64,000 bases of DNA, from positions 930,001-994,000 of the forward strand of contig OY969703.1 of assembly GCA_963702075.1 (NCBI GenBank). The letters run 5' to 3'. Position numbers and translations under genes: made by a program. Below the pieces are notes generated by a model. The model saw only the letters and a list, made by a program, of their open reading frames with translations, ran no database searches and was not told the DNA's origin. Position 1 is the first letter of the stretch; each line of letters begins with the position of its first letter. The stretch comes from VAYN01 sp963702075 (GTDB lineage Bacteria > Actinomycetota > Thermoleophilia > Solirubrobacterales > 70-9). Below are positions 7,868-15,878 of this stretch, piece by piece.

Positions 7868-8515
7868 ATGCGCGAGCGGACCCGCACCTATGCGCTGGCG
7901 ATGGCCGTCAACCGGCCGGTCGCCTGGTGGGGGCGGATGCAGGTCGAGGGGCTGGATGCCGTGCCCGAGAGCGGGCCGCTGCTGATTCTCGGCAACCATG
8001 ACAGCCACTGGGACCCGGTGATGGTGGGCATCGCCGCCTACCGGCAGCGGCAGATCCGCGCTCTCGCCAAATCGGAGCTCTGGGAGGTGCGCGGCCTCGG
8101 CCCGATCCTCAACGGGATGGGCCAGATCCCGATCCAGCGCGGCAAGGGCGACAGAGACGCCTTGGCGAAAGCGATCGAGACCCTCCGGGCGGGCGCCTGC
8201 ATCGGCGTCTTCCCCGAGGGCACCCGCTCCCGCGGCAAGGTCCTGCGCGCCCGCAGTGGCGTCGGCCGCCTGGCCCTGGAGGTGCCGGAGGCCCACGTGA
8301 CCCTGGTCGCGATCGAGGGCACCAGCGACCTCACCGGCTTCCCCCGCCGTCCCCGCATCCGCCTGCGCTTCTTCGACCCGGTCGGCGGCCAGCCTCGCCC
8401 CGATGAGGACCCCGGCGAGCTCTCCGCCCGCCTCCTCGCCGAGATCCGCGAGCTGGTCGCGCCGTCGATCTCCTACCGCAAGCGCGCCAAGCTCAGCGGC
8501 GTCTCTGAAGACTGA
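7868..8515 (+). CDS. 1-acyl-sn-glycerol-3-phosphate acyltransferase family (PlsC)
   Basis: This 215-aa PlsC-family protein contains the catalytic HX4D box NHDSHWD (residues 43-49), block II IPIQRGKGD and block III FPEGTRSRG (about residues 115-123). It probably transfers an acyl chain to a lyso-phospholipid at the inner membrane face. The ATG at 7868 is chosen because it matches family starts; the reading frame is open far upstream only as a shadow of the ABC ATPase. It stands alone, divergent from the exporter operon. Confidence 0.86.
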   Translation: MRERTRTYALAMAVNRPVAWWGRMQVEGLDAVPESGPLLILGNHDSHWDPVMVGIAAYRQRQIRALAKSELWEVRGLGPILNGMGQIPIQRGKGDRDALAKAIETLRAGACIGVFPEGTRSRGKVLRARSGVGRLALEVPEAHVTLVAIEGTSDLTGFPRRPRIRLRFFDPVGGQPRPDEDPGELSARLLAEIRELVAPSISYRKRAKLSGVSED

Positions 8516-8516
8516 G

Positions 8517-9029
8517 TTAGGGCTTTTCGCCGTTCGGCCGGATTGCGAACCACCTGCCGCCGAAGGACTCGACGCCGTTGCCGTCGATCTCGGCCGCCCT
8601 GTCGCGGGAGTACGTGTAGACGGGGTGGCCGGCGTAGGTCAGTTGGACCGTGCCGTCTTTGCGCTTCGTCGTGCCGACTTTGGCGGGCGAAGCCTCGCCG
8701 CCGGCCCTCGGTTTGCCTTCGGTGAGGGCGGGAGGCCAGGTCTCGGCGCAGGCGCCGTAGCAGGTCGACGTTCCACCCTTGTCCTTGTCGAAGGTGTAGA
8801 GCGTGTGTCCCGAGAGGTCGAAGAGGATGGTCCCCAGTTGCTGGCCTTCGGCGCCGAACACCACTCCCCAGCTGCCTTTTTTCGGCTTGTGAGCGGCTTC
8901 CGAGGTAGTGCTCTGGGTCGGCGGTTCCGCCGTGATTTCTTCGGCCGTGGTGTCGTTGCCGCCGCCGCAACCGACGACGACAACGACCAGCAGCACGAAT
9001 AGGCAATAAGTCAGAGTTCTTAGGTGCAA
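8517..9029 (-). CDS. COG4315-type secreted repeat lipoprotein
   Basis: This 170-aa exported lipoprotein has a hydrophobic leader ending in VVGC with Cys21 as the lipidation site. The mature part holds two 'secreted repeat' units (PF03640): LFDLSGHTLYTFDKDKGG followed by STCYGACAETWPP, then VQLTYAGHPVYTYSRD. These Y-x-F/Y-x-x-D repeats with a conserved CYGACxxxWPP disulphide loop occur in envelope proteins of unknown function. It lies 10 bp downstream of a paralogue and behind an ECF sigma/anti-sigma pair. Confidence 0.85.
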   Translation of the reverse strand: MHLRTLTYCLFVLLVVVVVGCGGGNDTTAEEITAEPPTQSTTSEAAHKPKKGSWGVVFGAEGQQLGTILFDLSGHTLYTFDKDKGGTSTCYGACAETWPPALTEGKPRAGGEASPAKVGTTKRKDGTVQLTYAGHPVYTYSRDRAAEIDGNGVESFGGRWFAIRPNGEKP

Positions 9030-9039
9030 GCCAGGAAGC

Positions 9040-9630
9040 TTAGTCCCCAGCCTCCTCGCCGCTGCCCTTGAGGGCGTACCACTGGGCGCCGAAGGCGCTG
9101 ACGTCGTTGCCGTTGGCTTCGCCGGGCTTTTTGTCCTCGACGAAGGTGTAGAGCGGGTGACCGGCGTAGGTGACCTGCATCGTCCCGTCTTTGCGTTCGG
9201 TGGTGCCGAGCTTGGAGGCGGAGGCGCCGTTGCCGACGGTCGGTTCGCCTTCGGTCAGCATCGGCGGCCAGCCTTTTTCGCAGGCGCCGTAACAGGAGGA
9301 CGTGGTGCCCTTGTCTTTGTGGAAGTCGTAGAGGGTCATGCCGTTGGAGTCGACGAGGACCATCCCCAGCTTCTGGGCGTTGCCGAGGGAGACGACGCCG
9401 GCGCCGCTTTCCGCGCCGGGCGCAGATTCGCTGCTGGCGCTCTTGCTTTCGCTTTCGCCCCCGTAACGGCTCGAGCTTTCGCTGGAAGCGTTTTCATTCG
9501 AGCTGGCATTGCTGCTTTCGCTCGTCGAGCTGCTGCCGCCGCCGCAGCCGGCGACCGCCAGCCCCATCGCGCCCAGCACTGCCAGCAGCGCGAATGAATA
9601 GGTCCTGTTCCTGTTGGTTATGGCGGTCAC
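9040..9630 (-). CDS. COG4315-type secreted repeat lipoprotein, Ser-rich
   Basis: This 196-aa lipoprotein has a leader ending LAVAGC (Cys29), then a Ser/Glu/Asn-rich linker of about 60 residues, then the same two-repeat domain as its neighbour (TLYDFHKDKG, SCYGACEKGWPP, YAGHPLYTFVED). The GTG at 9630 overlaps the anti-sigma stop by 4 bp and has a strong AAGGAGG, so the long upstream open frame is not part of it. The position directly behind sigma and anti-sigma genes suggests it belongs to their regulon. Tandem duplication with the next gene is evident. Confidence 0.88.
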   Translation of the reverse strand: MTAITNRNRTYSFALLAVLGAMGLAVAGCGGGSSSTSESSNASSNENASSESSSRYGGESESKSASSESAPGAESGAGVVSLGNAQKLGMVLVDSNGMTLYDFHKDKGTTSSCYGACEKGWPPMLTEGEPTVGNGASASKLGTTERKDGTMQVTYAGHPLYTFVEDKKPGEANGNDVSAFGAQWYALKGSGEEAGD

Positions 9631-10337
9631 GTCGATTCCTCCTTGAGTTGGGTGTTTGCCGCTATTGGCGCTCTCCCCAGAGGAGCGACGAAGGTTCTCT
9701 TGCCGGCGTGGACGACGACTGCCCGCGTCCGCGAGAGGTCGAGCGCCGAGCTCAGCACCGCTTCGGAGTCCTCGCCCCAGCGGTAGCGGAAGGTCCCGGC
9801 CGGATATGAGACGCCGCCCGGGCCCTTCAACGAGACCGTGCAGAGCGTGCCGGAGGGGACTCCGTGGACGTACATGCGGATCTCGGTCCCATACGTATGG
9901 GGTTCGAGGGTTGCGTCGATCGTGACCCCCTGGGGCAGCGAGCTGAAGCGGACGTGCTGTTCGGGCTCGCTGCTGCCGCCGCCGAGGACGAAGATCGCCA
10001 GCACGGCCGCGGCCAGCGCCGCCGTCGCCCCGCCCAGGGCGAAGCCGCCGAACACGCGTCGCCGGCGCCGTTTCTCGGTCTGCTTCCGTTCTCCCGCGAT
10101 CGTCTCCGCGATCCGCGCCCCCAGCTCCGGCGGCGGTTGTGGCGCGGTCTCGAACCGCTCCGGGTCGGCGTGGGGGAGCATCCGCGCCACCGGCTCCAGC
10201 AGCGCCAGCTCCGCCCGGCACTGGGCGCAACCCTCGAGGTGCGCCTCCAGGCCGGCCCGCTCGTCGCCATCCAACTGCCCCAGCGCATAGACACCGAGCA
10301 GCTCGCGCCAGTCGCGGCAGTCGTTCCTAGTCTTCAT
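9627..10337 (-). CDS. Anti-sigma factor, zinc-finger type (RskA-like)
   Basis: This 236-aa protein has an N-terminal zinc-finger anti-sigma domain with the H-x3-C-x2-C motif (His33, Cys37, Cys40 in LEAHLEGCAQC), one membrane span (about residues 96-118) and an extracytoplasmic RskA-type beta domain (MYVHGVPSGTLC). It should hold the sigma factor encoded just upstream, whose gene it overlaps by 11 bp, and release it on an envelope signal. The downstream lipoprotein is coupled by a 4-bp overlap. Confidence 0.88.
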   Translation of the reverse strand: MKTRNDCRDWRELLGVYALGQLDGDERAGLEAHLEGCAQCRAELALLEPVARMLPHADPERFETAPQPPPELGARIAETIAGERKQTEKRRRRRVFGGFALGGATAALAAAVLAIFVLGGGSSEPEQHVRFSSLPQGVTIDATLEPHTYGTEIRMYVHGVPSGTLCTVSLKGPGGVSYPAGTFRYRWGEDSEAVLSSALDLSRTRAVVVHAGKRTFVAPLGRAPIAANTQLKEEST

Positions 10338-10878
10338 AGCCCATCTCCTCGAGCACGACCCGCAGCGCCCGCAGTCCGTAGTAGACGCGGCTCTTGATCG
10401 TCCCCTCCGGGACGCCGAGTTCCTCGGCGACCTCGGCGTAGGGGCGGCCGCGGTAATAGGTCTCGACGATCACCCGCCGGTGGTCTTCGCCGATCCGCCG
10501 CATCGCCTCCTCCACCTGCCAGGAGAGCAGCGCCTCCTCCAGCGGCTCGACGCTCGGCTCGACGCCGCCCTCGGCAACGCCGGGCCGCACCGACCGCGCC
10601 CGGCCGAGGTCGATGACGACGTTGCGGAGGATCGCGAACAGCCAGGTCCGCAGCGAGCCGATCTTCGGGTCAAAGCGCTCGCCCGCTCGCCAAGCCCGGA
10701 CAAAGGTCTCCTGCACGGCCTCTTCGGCGAGGCCCGCGTCGCCGAGCGAGCGGACCGCGAAGCCGTACAGCTCACCGGAGTGGGCGGCGTAGGCCTCGCG
10801 GACGTCGCGTTCGCGGCTGAGCGCACCCCGGGTCGAATTTCCCCTCTTCAGGGTTTCAGGGATCATTCGACCCGGCAT
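10327..10878 (-). CDS. ECF-type RNA polymerase sigma factor
   Basis: This 183-aa sigma-70 family protein has region 2 (YAAHSGELYGFAVRSLGD and the following AEEAVQETFVRAWR, then LRTWLFAILRNVVID) and region 4 (YRGRPYAEVAEELGVPEGT with IKSRVYYGLRALR). Region 3 is absent, as in the ECF class. It is first in an operon with its anti-sigma factor and two lipoproteins, a typical envelope-stress arrangement. The start at 10878 is uncertain; a second ATG lies 4 codons inside. Confidence 0.9.
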   Translation of the reverse strand: MPGRMIPETLKRGNSTRGALSRERDVREAYAAHSGELYGFAVRSLGDAGLAEEAVQETFVRAWRAGERFDPKIGSLRTWLFAILRNVVIDLGRARSVRPGVAEGGVEPSVEPLEEALLSWQVEEAMRRIGEDHRRVIVETYYRGRPYAEVAEELGVPEGTIKSRVYYGLRALRVVLEEMGYED

Positions 10879-10923
10879 ACGCTCCCCGGCCGCGCCGGGT
10901 TCAAATTCCTCTTGGAGGGGCTC

Positions 10924-11070
10924 CTATTCGAGCTTCCCGATCTTGAAGATCTTCGTCCCGCAGTCTGGGCATACGCCCTGGATTGCCGGGCGACCGTTCT
11001 TCATCGTCACCTGTTTGGCGTCTTTGATCTCGACCTTCTTGCGCTCCTTGACGCAGTAACCCTCAGGCAT
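10924..11070 (-). CDS. DUF5679 small zinc-ribbon protein (48 aa)
   Basis: This short gene reads MPEGYCVKERKKVEIKDAKQ at the start and continues with VTMKNGRPAIQGVCPDCGTK, which matches the DUF5679 family closely in length and sequence. Only three cysteines remain (Cys6, and the CPDC pair at 34 and 37); the fourth ligand of the usual first CxxC is Glu9 here, so zinc binding may be weakened or lost. A strong AAAGGAGGG lies upstream of the ATG. It sits between the ECF sigma gene and the divergent thiolase. The function is unknown. Confidence 0.88.
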   Translation of the reverse strand: MPEGYCVKERKKVEIKDAKQVTMKNGRPAIQGVCPDCGTKIFKIGKLE

Positions 11071-11264
11071 CTAGGAACCCTCCTTTCGTCGCCGCCGCGC
11101 GGCAGAGCTCGCGATAAGCGCGAGGTGGATTGAGGCGAATGTAACGCAGGTCCAAGACGCTCATGCGCAACTTCGTAACAAACCGCACGAAACGTCGGTG
11201 GTCTTCGTCAACTACCCTCCTGCCGCAGTCGCAAGCCCTTCCAAGCCTTCAAGGAGATAAAGGA

Positions 11265-12428
11265 ATGCCCGAAGCAGTCATCGTCGACACCATCCGCACG
11301 CCGATCGGCCGTGCCTTCAAGGGCTCGCTGGCCCAGTTGCGGCCCGAGGAGACGGGCGCTTTCGTGGTCGATCAGCTGCTCGCGCGCAACCCCGAGGTCG
11401 ACCCGGCCCTGATCGAAGACGTCTTCTGCGGCGTCGGCATGCCGCAGGGCCTCGAGGCCTTCAACATCGGCCGGATCATCTCCCTGCTCAGCGAGAAGCT
11501 GCCGCAGGAGGTCAACGGGGTCACCGTCTCCCGCTACTGCTCCTCCAGCCTCGACGCGATCCGCCACGCCGGCAACGCGATCAAGGCCGGCGAGGGCGAC
11601 GCCTATCTCGCCGTCGGGGTCGAGTGGGTGAGCAAGTTCAACGAGCGCACCGAGCCCGCCGGCGCCGCCGACCGCAACCCCAACCTGATCGGCGAGAACG
11701 GCCAGCCCAACGCCTACATCGACATGGGCATCACCGCCGTCAACGTCGCCAAGAAGTACGAGGTCAGCCGCGCCGACATGGACAAGTTCGCGCAGCGCTC
11801 ACAGGAACTCGCCGTCCGCTCGCAGGAGGACGGCTTCTTCGATCGCGAGATCGTTCCGGTCAAGCTCGAGGACGGCACCGAGGTCAGCAAGGACGACGGC
11901 CCCCGCGCCTCCTCGACCCTGGAGAAGCTCTCCGAACTGCCGGAGGCCTTCGAGGGCGGCGGCGGCGTCACCGCCGGCAACTCCTGCCCGCTCAACGACG
12001 GCGCCGCCGCGGTGCTGCTGATGAGCGCCGACAAGGCCAAGGAGCTCGGCCTGAAGCCGCGGGCCCGGATCATCACCGCCGCCACCCACGGCAACGAGCC
12101 CGAGCTGATGGGCGTCGCCCCGATCGGCGCGATCAAGAAGGTCCTGGATCGGGCCGGGATGACGATCAACGACGTCGACCGGGTCGAGCTGAACGAGGCC
12201 TTCGCCGCCCAGGTGATCCCGATCATGGCCGAATGCGGGATCGACGAAGACAAGCTCAACACCCACGGCGGCGCGATCGCCCTCGGCCACCCCTTCGGGA
12301 TGACCGGCGCCCGGATCATGGGCACCCTGCTGAACGTGCTCGAGACCGACGACAAGCAGGTCGGCCTCGAGACGATGTGCGTCGCCGGCGGTCAGGGCAA
12401 GGCGATGCTGGTGGAAAGACTCAACTAG
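11265..12428 (+). CDS. Acetyl-CoA acetyltransferase (thiolase)
   Basis: This 387-aa thiolase has the nucleophilic Cys92 in SRYCSSSLDAI, the His motif HGGAIALGHPFGMTGAR (about residues 334-350) and the C-terminal acid/base Cys in MCVAGGQGKAM (about 373). The length and motifs fit a degradative or biosynthetic type II thiolase of fatty-acid beta-oxidation. The ATG at 11265 follows AAGGAGATAAAGGA and matches family starts (PEAVIVDTIRTPIG). An enoyl-CoA hydratase and a thioesterase follow on the same strand after a hairpin. Confidence 0.94.
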   Translation: MPEAVIVDTIRTPIGRAFKGSLAQLRPEETGAFVVDQLLARNPEVDPALIEDVFCGVGMPQGLEAFNIGRIISLLSEKLPQEVNGVTVSRYCSSSLDAIRHAGNAIKAGEGDAYLAVGVEWVSKFNERTEPAGAADRNPNLIGENGQPNAYIDMGITAVNVAKKYEVSRADMDKFAQRSQELAVRSQEDGFFDREIVPVKLEDGTEVSKDDGPRASSTLEKLSELPEAFEGGGGVTAGNSCPLNDGAAAVLLMSADKAKELGLKPRARIITAATHGNEPELMGVAPIGAIKKVLDRAGMTINDVDRVELNEAFAAQVIPIMAECGIDEDKLNTHGGAIALGHPFGMTGARIMGTLLNVLETDDKQVGLETMCVAGGQGKAMLVERLN

Positions 12429-12442
12429 ACGCAGGAAGCGTT

Positions 12443-12480
12443 CGCTGAGTTGATCCGCCTATAGCCGGGTCAACTCAGCG
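12443..12480. terminator. Hairpin after thiolase gene
   Basis: A 15-bp stem (12443-12457 with 12466-12480, one T-G wobble) and an 8-nt loop lie 15 bp after the thiolase stop and 22 bp before the next start. No U-tract follows, as with the other intergenic hairpins in the chromosomal part. Confidence 0.6.
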
Positions 12481-12501
12481 AGCAGCGGTTAGGGTCGGCT
12501 C

Positions 12502-13410
12502 GTGGAGACGCTTCTTTACGAGACCGATGGGCGCATCGCGCGCATCACCCTGAACCGGCCCGAGCGCGGGAACGGGATCACCGCGCGGATGCCGGTCGAG
12601 CTGGCCGAGTGCGTCGAGCGGGCCAACCTCGACCCCGAGGTCCACGCGATCGCCCTGGCCGGCAACGGCACGGGCTTCTGCGGCGGCTACGACCTGGTCG
12701 CCTCGGCCGAGGGCGACATGAGCGAGCTCGGCAGTGAGGCTCCATCCGGCTCGCCGCTCGACCCGGCGGTGATCGGCGCCAACCACGCCCCGGAATCGAA
12801 CTGGGATCCGGTCACCGACTACCAGTTCATGAGCCGCAACGTGCGCGGCTTCATGAGCCTCTTCCACTCCGAGAAGCCGGTGCTCTGCAAGGTCCACGGC
12901 TACTGCGTCGCCGGCGGCACCGACATGGCGCTCTGCTCGGACCTCCTGGTGATCGCCGAGGACGCCAAGATCGGCTACCCGCCGGCCCGCGTCTGGGGTT
13001 CGCCGACGACGGCGATGTGGGCGAGCCGGCTGGGGCCGATGCGGGCCAAGCGCCTGCTGCTGACCGGCGACTCGCTGACCGGCGCCGAGGCGGCGGAGTG
13101 GGGGCTGGCGACCGAGGCAGCACCGCCGGACCGGCTCGACGAGCGCTTCGAGCGCCTGCTCGAGCGGGTTGCGCAGACGCCGATCAACCAGCTGGTGATG
13201 ATGAAGCTGCTCGTCAACCAGACGGTGCACTCCCAAGGGCTCGCCCAGACCCAGGTCCTCGGCACCTTCTTCGACGGCATCGCCCGTCACACCGCGGAGG
13301 GGCACGGTTTCGTCCGTCGCGCCGCCGAGTCGGGCTTCCGCGAGGCGGTCCGCGAGCGCGACGAGCCCTACGGCGACCACGGCCTCGAGGGCTTCGGCCT
13401 CGACCCGTAG
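12502..13410 (+). CDS. Enoyl-CoA hydratase/isomerase family protein
   Basis: This 302-aa crotonase-fold protein has LNRPERGNGIT near the start, the first oxyanion segment LAGNGTGFCGGYDL (about residues 52-65) and the second VHGYCVAGGTDMALCSDL. A roughly 40-residue insertion follows the first oxyanion loop (SEGDMSELGSE to TDYQFMS). It hydrates 2-enoyl-CoA or acts on a related CoA ester. The usual catalytic Glu pair is not obvious by eye, so an isomerase or other crotonase activity is possible. The GTG at 12502 follows a short space after a hairpin. Confidence 0.85.
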   Translation: METLLYETDGRIARITLNRPERGNGITARMPVELAECVERANLDPEVHAIALAGNGTGFCGGYDLVASAEGDMSELGSEAPSGSPLDPAVIGANHAPESNWDPVTDYQFMSRNVRGFMSLFHSEKPVLCKVHGYCVAGGTDMALCSDLLVIAEDAKIGYPPARVWGSPTTAMWASRLGPMRAKRLLLTGDSLTGAEAAEWGLATEAAPPDRLDERFERLLERVAQTPINQLVMMKLLVNQTVHSQGLAQTQVLGTFFDGIARHTAEGHGFVRRAAESGFREAVRERDEPYGDHGLEGFGLDP

Positions 13411-13456
13411 GTCTTGTCCTTTAGATCTTGCTCTTTATGAATAGGCTGCCGCGCTG

Positions 13457-13909
13457 ATGAGCGACGCGCCGCACCCCAGCGCCATGATCACCCCGGAGTC
13501 CGTCCGGGCCTTCCTCCCCGGCAGCTTCCCGGGCGATCTCGGGATCGAGCCGCTGGAGGTCGAGGAGACCCACGCACGTGGGCAGATCGTGGTCGACAAA
13601 CGCCACCTGCACCCCGGCGGCTTCGTTCACGGCGGCGTCTGGACGGCGCTCGGCGACACGGTTGCCGCCTGGTCGACCTTCCGCTGCATCCCGCCCGGCC
13701 ACAACTTCACGACGATCGAGCTGAAGCTCAACGTCTTCGCTGCCGGCATCCTCGGCGACGAGATCGAGGCCCGCGCCGAGCCCCTGCATGTCGGCAAGAG
13801 CACGGTCGTGATCGAGGTGCGGATCGAGCGCCGCCGCGAGGGCAAGCAGCCGCGGCTGGCGGCGAACCTGATCGTTTCGCAGTTCGTCCTTCCGCCCAGC
13901 GGCGCCTAA
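13457..13909 (+). CDS. PaaI-type hotdog-fold thioesterase
   Basis: This 150-aa hotdog protein carries the PaaI/4HBT signature HLHPGGFVHGGVWTALGDT, in which the HGG turn and nearby Asp act in acyl-CoA hydrolysis. FTTIELKLNVF is the central strand. It follows thiolase and enoyl-CoA hydratase and may trim acyl-CoA intermediates. The stop overlaps the convergent ligase gene by 4 bp. Confidence 0.85.
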   Translation: MSDAPHPSAMITPESVRAFLPGSFPGDLGIEPLEVEETHARGQIVVDKRHLHPGGFVHGGVWTALGDTVAAWSTFRCIPPGHNFTTIELKLNVFAAGILGDEIEARAEPLHVGKSTVVIEVRIERRREGKQPRLAANLIVSQFVLPPSGA

Positions 13910-15048
13910 CTGCGCGCGAGGAAGTCGGTCGCCAGCGACCTGACCACTCGCGGCAGCGATTCGAAGGAGCGGGAGAGCTCGAGCTGGTGCTGCGCTCCGG
14001 TCCGCCGGCCCAGCTCCGGCACCCGGTCCAACTCCGCCTCGCAGCCGAGGTCCTGGGCGTGGGGGCGGCAGACGACGACGAGGTCGGCGAGCAGCTCGCG
14101 CGCCGGCACCCGCCGGTCCAGCTCGGGCTCGATCAGCTCGGCCTCCATGCCGTCGCGGGCGGCGAGGAAGCGATTCTCCGACAGCACCTCCTGCGGCATC
14201 GGGCGTTCGAGGTGGGTGCCCGCCTCGGCCTCGGCTCTGACGATGCACTGGACCAGGGCGGCGATCGCGGCGGTGTCGCCCAGCGTCGTCTGCGCGTCCA
14301 TGATCCGCACCTCGACCGTGCCGAACCGCGGCTGCGGCCGCACGTCCCACCAGAGGAACGTCGGCTCGGGCACGGCGTCGCTGCGGATCAGCACGTCGAC
14401 CGACTCGACGTAGTCGGCGTAGCCCTCGAAGGCGCGGGGGATCCCGACCCGCGGGAAGGCCTGGAAGAGGGGCGTGCGGGCTGAGGCCAAGCCGGTGTCG
14501 CGCCCCTGCCAGAAGGGCGAGTTGACCGAGAGCGCGAGCAGCAGCGGGATGTGGGTGCGGAGCCGATTGGCGACGTGGATCGCCTCCTCGGGGTCGGGGA
14601 CCGCGACGTGGACGTGGAGGCCGAAGGTCGGCTCGCGCCGCGCCAGCTCCCGCATCGATCCGTAGACGAACTGGTAGCGCTCGCCGGCCGAGACGACGAT
14701 CTCCTGCCAGACCGCGAAGGGGTGGGTGCCGGCGCCGGCGGCCCGCATCGAGAGCGGCCGCAGCGTCTCCTCGAGCTCGCGTCGCAGCGCGCCCAGCTCC
14801 TCGATCGAGCTGGCGATCGAGCCGTGGACGCCGGTCTGGATCTCCAGGGCCGAGCCGTGGGTCTCGGCGGTGAAGCTGGCGCCGCGCCCGGGCAGCCGCG
14901 GCAGCACGGAGTCGATCCGGTGGGCCAGCGCCCAGCTGACCTCGTCGAGGAGCATCACCTCCTCCTCGATCCCGACGGTGTAGGGGCCGAGCTCGTGCGG
15001 CTCGGCCCAGGCGGCCCAGGCGGGCAGCGTGCCGGCCCCCTCGCTCAC
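13906..15048 (-). CDS. Carboxylate-amine ligase, GCS2 family (YbdK-like)
   Basis: This 380-aa protein of the glutamate-cysteine ligase type 2 family has TVGIEEEVMLLD at residues about 24-35, TAETHGSALEIQTG, FGLHVHVAVPD and TVEVRIMDAQTTLGD, the ATP/Mg and substrate-binding blocks. Such enzymes join an amine to the gamma-carboxylate of glutamate; most actinobacterial paralogues have no proven substrate. The GTG at 15048 overlaps the C26 gene by 4 bp, making it the third gene of a coupled operon. It could make a gamma-glutamyl compound that the C26 enzyme hydrolyses. Confidence 0.85.
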   Translation of the reverse strand: MSEGAGTLPAWAAWAEPHELGPYTVGIEEEVMLLDEVSWALAHRIDSVLPRLPGRGASFTAETHGSALEIQTGVHGSIASSIEELGALRRELEETLRPLSMRAAGAGTHPFAVWQEIVVSAGERYQFVYGSMRELARREPTFGLHVHVAVPDPEEAIHVANRLRTHIPLLLALSVNSPFWQGRDTGLASARTPLFQAFPRVGIPRAFEGYADYVESVDVLIRSDAVPEPTFLWWDVRPQPRFGTVEVRIMDAQTTLGDTAAIAALVQCIVRAEAEAGTHLERPMPQEVLSENRFLAARDGMEAELIEPELDRRVPARELLADLVVVCRPHAQDLGCEAELDRVPELGRRTGAQHQLELSRSFESLPRVVRSLATDFLARS

Positions 15049-15878
15049 GCCACCTCTCGGCTGCTGCCGCTCCCGCGTTGGGTCCAGGAGCCCTCGTCCC
15101 TGCAGGCGGCGACGAAGTGCCGGAAGAGGGCCGCCTCGTAGGGGCGGTGGACGAGCGTCTCGGCGTGCCACTGGACGCCGATCAGGAACTCGCGGCGCGG
15201 GTCCTCGATCGCCTCGATCGTCCCGTCGGGGGCGGTGGCGGTCACCTTCAGCCCCTCGCCGAGCCGGTCGATCGCCTGGTGGTGGAAGGAGTTGACGTCG
15301 AGCTCGTCGGCGACGTCGAGCTCGCGCTCGTAGCCGAGGGCGCCGGCCAGGCGGCTGCCGCGAACGATCCGCACCGGGTGGCTGGTCTGGGTGCCGGGCG
15401 TCAGCTGGCGGTGCGGCACTTCCTCGCCGAGCTCGGGCAGGTGCTGGTGGAGGACGCCGCCGCGAACGACGTTCAGCGCCTGGGTGCCGCGGCAGATCGC
15501 CAGGATCGGCAGCTCGCGCGCGTCGGCGCTGCGGGCGACCATCAGCTCGAAGCGATCGAGGTCGGGCTCGGTCGGCCCCAGCTCGGCGTGGGGGTCGGCC
15601 CCGTAGTGCTGGGGGTCGAGGTCGGGCCCGCCGGAGAGGCAGATGCCGTCGAGCCGGTCGAGCAGCGGCTCGACCGCCTCCTCCTCCATCAGCGGGATCA
15701 CCACCGGCAGGCCGCCGCCGGCTTCGACCGCGCGCATGTAGGTGAGACCGAGCGCCAGCTCCTTGACCCTGGGCTCGCCCTCGGGGATCGGGGTCGCCCG
15801 CTCGGGAGAGCGGACCTCCGAAGTCGTCACTCCGATCAGCGGTCGCATGTAGCGCGAAGCTAACGAACGCAGCTTCAT
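15045..15878 (-). CDS. Peptidase C26 / gamma-glutamyl-GABA hydrolase-like amidotransferase
   Basis: This 277-aa class I glutamine-amidotransferase-fold hydrolase of the PuuD type has the nucleophile Cys129 in AICRGTQALNV, CLSGGPDLDPQHYG, and the His/Glu of GVQWHAE (about 234 and 236). PuuD-type enzymes cleave gamma-glutamyl amides. The ATG at 15878 is preferred over that at 15848: it forms a 4-bp overlap with the ATP-grasp stop and has GGAGG 8 nt upstream. It lies between two ligase genes in one operon, suggesting a make/break cycle for one metabolite. Confidence 0.85.
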   Translation of the reverse strand: MKLRSLASRYMRPLIGVTTSEVRSPERATPIPEGEPRVKELALGLTYMRAVEAGGGLPVVIPLMEEEAVEPLLDRLDGICLSGGPDLDPQHYGADPHAELGPTEPDLDRFELMVARSADARELPILAICRGTQALNVVRGGVLHQHLPELGEEVPHRQLTPGTQTSHPVRIVRGSRLAGALGYERELDVADELDVNSFHHQAIDRLGEGLKVTATAPDGTIEAIEDPRREFLIGVQWHAETLVHRPYEAALFRHFVAACRDEGSWTQRGSGSSREVA

